From NCBI GenBank assembly GCA_949152475.1, contig OX424555.1, forward strand, positions 64,151,977-64,215,976: a stretch of DNA of 64,000 nucleotides. Reading direction: 5' to 3'. The notes beneath the pieces are model-generated. The model searched no databases, was not told where the DNA came from, and saw only the letters and a program-made list of their open reading frames with translations. Each line of letters begins with the position of its first letter. Positions within the stretch are counted from its first letter, which is position 1. The DNA is from Terebella lapidaria. Lineage: Eukaryota > Annelida > Polychaeta > Terebellida > Terebellidae. The position numbers were made by a program, and so were the translations under genes. Of the stretch, positions 58,305-64,000 are shown piece after piece.

Positions 58305-58586
58305 GGGAGCTGTGGTATAGACACCAAAATCAAGTCTCTATCTGTCATAGAAGCAAAGTTAGGAAGAAAATGGTGATTTTCGAGACAGGTCGGTGGCCAT
58401 TTTGAAAAAGGGGCTGAAATCACTATTTCCCCCATTTCTATTTTCTTCTATTTTCAACAGGGGTTGAATATTACTTTTTGGGTACTTATCATGCAAAAAT
58501 CAATTCTGTTGCAATTTGTTCAAGGTTGGGCAGAATTTCAGCCTAGCTTGACTGGACTAGAAGGCGCAGTGTATGATACTTGGGCC
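58305..58586 (-). repeat. Outer right terminal inverted repeat
   Basis: Mirror of 43054-43460, ending CAGTGTATGATACTTGGGCC. Frames of 104 and 89 codons overlapping here are shadows. Confidence 0.85.
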
Positions 58587-58594
58587 GAAATAAT
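58587..58594 (+). repeat. Target-site duplication, right (GAAATAAT)
   Basis: Identical to 43046-43053 and directly abuts the right terminus GGGCC. Confidence 0.85.
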
Positions 58595-59329
58595 TAAGAT
58601 GTTTCCTCTTTTAGTCCTTTATTCAAAAACACATCTTTACACCATGGCGGCGGGATCTCAACTGAATACAAATTCAAAATTACACATGAAGCGGGAAACC
58701 GGCTTTCTGGAAAGGGGCATGGTCAATTAGCATGGAATGCTCGTGCGTGACAGTCTGACCCCAAGGGGTCACGTACAATAAACATTAAAATGCCGGTCTC
58801 TAGATCTGTGAAACTCATTTATAAACTTTGTGGATATCTGACATCACAAATAAAATCAGTAAGGTATAGTATAAGGGACCAATATATTCATTGCACCTTT
58901 CATCGATTCGATGTCACAATACACAATGCAACAAAGAATGTATGGGGGAAAATAATGACATATTCTCCATCAAATGTGAATCCCAGACTACGCGAGAAAC
59001 AATAATATTTGCAACATTCGTAAAACTTGTCTTCCAAACTTTTCATAGTACATGACATCTCCTGACTAGTATTTATTCATTCAACTACTAAACTAGCTCA
59101 CAAACTAGTTTATTCATTGAATTCTAGTAAATACAAATATTATACACCAAATGTTGTTGAGTGGATGTGATAAGTGAGGCACCGAAACTGTGAGAATGAA
59201 ACATACGCACACAGGATATATAACGTGTCACCACCCTGGTCATTTCCTCAAGGTAAATGGACAATAGTATAATAATAATACAAAATAACATAGAACGTGT
59301 GTTGAACCGGTACATGTGAAATCAACGCT
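58595..59329. other. No gene recognised
   Basis: Frames of 60-88 codons show no domain; no repeat shared elsewhere. Confidence 0.45.
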
Positions 59330-59645
59330 AAATGTGAAACCTGTTCAATGATATTCAGAGTTTCCTAAGCAAACAATACCAAATATTGTTCCATCTTTAT
59401 GAACAGTGAAATATTAATTTGGGGTCATCCATATCAGGTGAAGCTTAAAAACACAGCAGTGTTGCCCATGACGCACTGGTGACACTTCGCACGATCAATG
59501 TGCGCGCGTGTGTGTGTGTGTGTGCATGCCGTACCGGTGTGCAATATAATTGTACCCTTAGAATAATAATTGTACCCATAGAATTACCAGTGTGATTTTG
59601 AATACAGCCGTTTCGTACGACTACTTATCTACCCAGAGATTTTAG
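59330..59645 (+). repeat. Local duplication block L (copy 1), with (GT)n
   Basis: Collinear with 62610-62900: GTTCAAT(G/A)ATATTCAGA, TGTTCCATCTTTATGAACAG/GCTCCATTTTCATGAAAGG, GTGAAATA, GCATGCCGTAC and TTTCGTA(C/T)GACT. A (GT)n run with CGCG lies at 59498-59525. Confidence 0.65.
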
Positions 59646-59649
59646 CAAA

Positions 59650-60898
59650 CATAACGAGACAATCAGAGATTGCAGACCCTCAGCCCCTTAGTCACTGAAA
59701 TTAAAGCTGATAGTTTTTGTATTTTGAACGTGGGCGATAATCAACGATTTTGGTCACACGGCAATTCGTTATATATTAAAGGGTTGGTAATTAGCCATAT
59801 AAAAATCATGGGAGAATTAATCATTAATAAAAGTTCCTGCGATTTCTCTATTTTGACCACATTCTCGACCACAGCATGAATTCTTGACACTGACCTTCCA
59901 AACTTTGTAGGCTCACCCAGATTTATACTGCGTAAAATATTATATTGAATATCTTCAGTGGTTTCTGAATTATTACTACTTGTATTATAATGAATCTGTA
60001 ATTTCAGCTGATGACCCTTACATTCTCGACCTTGGACGACAATGAGGAATATTGATCGCAAGACCATTGGTCTTATAGTTAATGATGAAGAATTGACCAC
60101 AGAAAAATACAAAATTATTAGGGAAAATTAATCATGAATATAAACAGAGTTATTGCAACTTTCTGATTTTGACCTCTTCTGTGACCTTGACCTCGTAGTT
60201 CAATATTGAGCTGTAAAATTTCACCGTAATGTTCCTATTATTAAGGCACATTTCATGAACGAAAACGGTTGAAACAGATCGATAACTGGTTCCACAAAAT
60301 GGTCTCGAATCTCAGTAGGTTGAAAATTTAATATTGATTAGAACCGGAGTTATAGCCAATTATGTGATTTTCTTTTTTCCGTTGCCATGGCAACCGTTTT
60401 TATTCGATTTTGGCAAAATTTGAAAGGGACTGAGCCACTACCATAGCACTCCAGCCCTATAAATTTCAAATCGATTGGACCGTTTGCCTTCGAGTTATGA
60501 GCGCAGACATTTGCACTGAAACGTCGCTGGCCAAAAATAATAGAAATCGTGACACCCAATTTTTCGACATCGGGCGATAATGGAGAGGTTTCGTCGTACG
60601 ACCATCGGTCGTACACCAATCGATCGGGAATTGGCCAAAGAAAAATACAAAAAATAGTTGGAAAAATTAATATCAAGCAGAACCGGAGTTAGAGCCAGTT
60701 ATGTGATTTTCTTTTTTCCGTTGCCATGGCAACCGTTTTCATCCGATTTTGGCAAAATTTGAAAGGGACTGAGCCACTACCATATCACTCCAGCCGTATA
60801 AATTTCAAATCGATCGGACCGTTTGCTTGCGAGTTGTGAGCGCAGATATATACCCGTTTCGTTTTCGAGTTATGAGCGCAGATATATACCCGTTTCGT
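59650..60898 (-). repeat. Modular tandem repeat, inverted relative of 15282-16735
   Basis: On the minus strand from 60890 the modules read ATATATCTGCGCTCATAACT, CGATTTGAAATTTATA, CCATAGCACTCC-type, GGTTGCCATGGCAACGGAAA, TAACTCCGGTTCTGCTTGAT, TTGGCCAATTCCCGATCG and CGACCGATGGTCGTACGACG. More diverged modules follow, and it ends GGTCTGCAATCTCTGATTGT near 59665, the same end as at 16735. The cap and (TCTG)n of the other copy are absent, so this copy is truncated on that side. Frames of 60-123 codons are shadows. Confidence 0.85.
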
Positions 60899-60919
60899 AT
60901 ACATGGTACTGAAAACGCA

Positions 60920-61330
60920 CACACTACATACGGGAATACCCTGAACCAAGGTAGTGACAACCTTCATCCAATTGTATCATGAAACGTCGTTAACGAGAGC
61001 ACATTGGAATTGGTGCAGCGGTTGACCTCGATTAAATTGGTATGTTTATCAGGCAATGTGTCCGGGCCTTTGATGTTTACTTCACTATAGCCTGACATTA
61101 TTCCATGAAACATGTTGACTTTCTGTATAATTCATTTGTGATTGGATCTCACTCATCTCAGGTCCTGACTTTCGTGATAAATATGTGTATATTTGAACCA
61201 AATTATCCACCCGGGCAGGTATCGGGCAACGTAATGAAAAATAGTTTAACTACTAACATAATATTGAGTGTGATACAAAACCAGAGGAACGAAAGTATGT
61301 CCACTGAATTCAAATATGTTACATTGCTTT
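60920..61330 (+). repeat. Dispersed repeat G, copy 4
   Basis: Contains CGGGAATACCCTGAACCAAG, TCATCCAATTGTATCATGAA, ACGTCGTTAACGAGAGCACA, TTGGAATTGGTGCAGCGGTT and ACCAGAGGAACG. Very similar in order to 63035-63370. Confidence 0.75.
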
Positions 61331-61532
61331 GAATAACGGCACATTGGAATCTGATATTAAAAATGAGTAACATGAGCATTGACGATCCCTTCATAGGTGT
61401 GGCATGTGGCAAAACAACTCTACAGCTTTCTCGCCACATCTTTATCCTCTTATTCTCTTATGCACATCTTTTTGTCTTGGCTGGTGTTGCTGAAGTGTAA
61501 GACATACAGAACCCAATTGTGGTGAATTGCAT
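61331..61532. other. Spacer, no gene recognised
   Basis: Short non-coding spacer between repeat G and the coding-like minus-strand region. Confidence 0.4.
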
Positions 61533-62436
61533 TCAACGTTCTCTATAGGTGAGCCACAAATCGTCGTCGAGTGGACCGGCACTCCAACATTCAACATCCG
61601 GCACTCCAACCAGCTCAGAGGCTAACTTCAGTAATAGCCACCACTGGTTGGGGCTGTTCTTGAGATGATAAAATAGGTCTTTCAAGAATGAATCAACATC
61701 GGCAGAGTGTTCTACAAGTGTGTCCCGTGCTGTCAGCTCGAGCCTTGTGTGCACAATAGAGCACATTCACTAGCCAATAAGCTTTTGTGTTTTAGGGTGT
61801 GTTTCATTCTTTCTAAAATTTATGGAAACTCCATCCGCTCCCGACCAACAACTTTTTTTCTTCTCAAAACCATCACACAGTACCTCAACCAGCTTTCCTG
61901 TCTGTACCTCAGCAGGCCTACTGTACATTTCTTGATTCTGTAGGTCACTGTCTTCTGAAGTGAAGAGAGTTCTCATCACAACTTGAGGTAAGTTGTCGGA
62001 ACTTACAGATGCATTCGGGACCATGCTGACAAATGCACGTTCTGATTTAGAAATACGTTCTTTTGCTGTTCAGATGTATGTCAGTTTTGCCTCATACTTC
62101 AGCCTTCTTTTTGAAGCTGCTGTACCGTCGATCAAACAACTGAAGAAATTTGTTTCGGCAACAGTTGTACAGTGGTTCTCATTCATCTGTTCAACTACAA
62201 TGTGGTTAAATGTTCTGCCTGATTTTCATTATTGAATGCCGTCGATAAATGTGAACCCATATGGCTGTATATATCAAGAAGATCAGGGAACTCTGGATAT
62301 GGTGTTTCTTCTCTGCCAATATAGACACTAGCAACAAAAAGTGGCCAAAGGACTTTCCATGCTCATCCCCTCGCAGCAACAAAGAAACTTTCAAGCGTTT
62401 TCTGGTTTTTTTTATGATTGGTTGATCAGTCTCCAA
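61533..62436 (-). pseudogene. Decayed coding region, unrecognised protein
   Basis: Minus-strand frames succeed one another without overlap. First comes KKTRKRLKVSLLLRGDEHGK with SFGHFLLLVSIL, then YPEFPDLLDIYSHMGSHLST and AFNNENQAEHLTT. Then come NLPQVVMRTLFTSEDSDLQN and PAEVQTGKLVEVLCDGFEKK, and finally TRDTLVEHS-like sequence with SFLKDLFYHLKNSPNQWWLL and PLDDDLWLTYRER. Composition is protein-like, unlike the random frames elsewhere. It is broken in several places. I do not recognise the family; it could be a host pseudogene or part of a mobile element. It lies between the two L/G duplicates. Confidence 0.45.
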
Positions 62437-62609
62437 ATCCTAGACACTACGTATGTGCTTCATTGTAACAAGGTTACGGTTCAACATGTAGGTCTTTCCA
62501 TGCATCCCGTAGTCAATACATTTTGCTACCACCTTGCCTTTTTATCTGAAAATAAATAAAATTTGAAAAATCTTTGATACATGGAAAATAGTGAAGTAAT
62601 ATTACAACA

Positions 62610-62900
62610 CCATGTAGAATGTGTTCAATAATATTCAGATTGTTCCAGAGTTGCTCCATTTTCATGAAAGGTGAAATACTAATTTGGGTCAATTTCGGCC
62701 GAATTCAGATAGGTGATCCTTAAAGACAGAGCATCACAACGCATCGATGTCACTTCACGTGTTCAGTTGTGTGCATGCCGTACATGTGTTGATAACCGTA
62801 CTCTTTATTTACCAGGTGGGGTTTGATTATAACTTTTTCGTATGACTGCTGCCATACTCTGTATGTATATACTCCCGTATATCAAAAATAAATTGAAGAG
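62610..62900 (+). repeat. Local duplication block L' (copy 2)
   Basis: Counterpart of 59330-59645, without the long (GT)n run. With repeat G following in both places, it marks a local tandem duplication of ~2-3 kb. Confidence 0.6.
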
Positions 62901-63029
62901 GGAGGTATAATAGAATTTTTTTCTGCGTGTTTCACTTGTGGACTTTTTTGTTTCTAAATCTGTTTCGGTATTCTCTTATGCACTCTTAGCACTCAATAAA
63001 CATGTTTGATATATGATACTAGAAATGCA

Positions 63030-63375
63030 CAGAGTACAATACACATACGGGGATACCCTGACCTATGGTAGTGAAAATCTTCTTCCAATTGTGTCATGAA
63101 AACATCGTTATCGAGAACACGTTGGAATTGGTGCAGCGGTTGACTTAAATTGGTCTATTTATCAGACGATGCGACCGGACCGCTGGTGTTAGCATTTCAC
63201 CATAATCAGACACAATGTCATCAAACGTGTTGACCTTCTGAATAATTCTTGTTGGTTGGATCTTACTCAGCATAGGTCATTCGTATATATTTGAATTTTC
63301 CACCAGGGCATGTTTCGTGCAAGGTAATGCAAAATAATTTAACAACATAGTGTGATACGAAACCAGAGGAGCAGT
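63030..63375 (+). repeat. Dispersed repeat G, copy 5
   Basis: Carries CGGGGATACCCTGACCTATG, CTTCCAATTGTGTCATGAAA, ACATCGTTATCGAGAACACG, TTGGAATTGGTGCAGCGGTT and GTTGACCTTCTGAATAAT. The minus-strand 71-codon frame overlapping its end has no domain. Confidence 0.75.
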
Positions 63376-63469
63376 AAAGGAAAATATGATCGCTAAAATA
63401 AATAAAATATACGTCACAATATTTCGAGCACCAGCACAAAATGACTAAGCGACCACCTCGAAGGAAAAC

Positions 63470-63930
63470 ATGGCACATCGCATCTCATCGTAATAGTGCC
63501 ACGAGTACCGAGGCCTTTCACATGTAGGATATATTGACATTTGAACTTCTTTTGTATTCAGGATATGGTGAAGTATTCAAACGTCTAAGAATCTAAACGT
63601 CTAGTAGGAGGACCACGGCCTGATATCTTATGCCACAGAAAACGGAGATCCACCGATACACGGTGGTAAAACTTTTCCGAACCCGTAAACAAACAACAAT
63701 CCACTACATTACATACAATTCTTAGATCATATAATGATATCAGCTAGAACTAACAGTCACATGGTGTGTTAGAAAGCAACAGCCGTCATGTGATCAGTTT
63801 CAGGCTTTTGAAGTGTATTTCCTTACGACAATCAGTAAGCCGAAGTATGAGTCTCTGCCTGTCAAAATCACCTTGAAGGGTTTCCATTTGTCGACCTGCA
63901 AGCCATGTTAATGAAAGAAACCAGCTGGTG
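63470..63930 (+). repeat. Segmental duplication block K' (copy 2)
   Basis: Counterpart of 29990-30480; see block K for the shared islands. The order G then K is the same as in copy 1, which supports one long duplication rather than scattered repeats. Confidence 0.65.
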
Positions 63931-64000
63931 TACTACGGACTTATGTTGTCCGCAGGGTATGAATTGATATCTACCTACATCCTATGCTTTCATGGTCACG

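Larger units (their letters stand above)
43054..58586. mobile_element. 15.5 kb foldback transposon carrying CRC-like gene copies
   Basis: The termini are inverted repeats (GGCCCAAGTATCATACACTG, then CGCC) bounded by a perfect 8 bp direct repeat. Behind them the two arms stay alignable in mirror order: 43054-43460 with 58305-58586, then 44215-54795 (minus its insertions) with 55095-56765. Only ~300 bp at the centre (54796-55094) is single. Each arm carries a piece of the same CRC-like gene in opposite directions. The left arm was later invaded by a 417 bp TTAA element, a 7.7 kb higher-order repeat array and a 724 bp TTAA element, none of which has a mirror partner. An 8 bp duplication occurs in hAT, P, Merlin and KDZ/Zisupton groups; the ends do not decide. 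No transposase recognised. Confidence 0.85.

Overview
This is a gene-poor, AT-rich metazoan window. The supporting signs are spliced-gene architecture (acceptor, terminal exon, AATAAA), LINE and tRNA-derived SINE remnants, pogo-type transposase, and large TIR elements. The mix of hairpin-capped (TCTG)n-linked repeats and the (GGACGAC)-plus-hairpin repeat is of a kind I associate with marine invertebrates (hemichordate, lancelet, mollusc or brachiopod). I cannot fix the phylum from sequence alone. I see no bacterial-style operon, no rRNA, no CRISPR and only one credible piece of a host gene: a terminal coding exon at 17531-17794. Almost every other open frame is a shadow inside repeats.

Layout. 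1-6.1 kb: a 4.6 kb long-TIR element (1134-5725) sits inside an older dispersed repeat that I call DR1. It holds the wreck of a pogo-like transposase and, on the opposite strand, a fragment of a cysteine-rich (CRC-like) protein. A tRNA-derived SINE and a near-perfect 211 bp foldback follow. 6.1-14 kb: an L1-like LINE 3' fragment and two inverted copies of a ~1.25 kb repeat. 14-16.8 kb: hairpin-capped modular repeats and a second LINE scrap, nested in another DR1 copy. 17.5 kb: the host exon. 18.7-20.4 kb: five nearly identical 363 bp copies of DR1. 20.5-21.75 kb: a non-autonomous element with the CACGGTG ends and 5 bp target duplication expected of the Transib/RAG-like group. 17.8-64 kb as a whole looks like two copies of an ancient ~13.6 kb tandem duplication. 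The first copy is ~17.8-31.3 kb and the second ~31.4 kb to past the window end, the second swollen by insertions.

The most striking object is 43054-58586. It is a 15.5 kb foldback element flanked by a perfect 8 bp target duplication (GAAATAAT). Its arms carry mirror-image copies of the 3' part of the same CRC-like gene family seen in the 4.6 kb element. It has been invaded by a 7.7 kb higher-order tandem array (three units of 2.4-2.75 kb, built of ~326 bp monomers) and by two small elements with TTAA target duplications. The shared ~100 bp ATGGCCGCCA motif blocks and the shared CRC-like gene link the 4.6 kb and 15.5 kb elements and make them my candidate for an undescribed transposon system.

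All similarity statements are by-eye alignments; no identities were computed and no database was searched.
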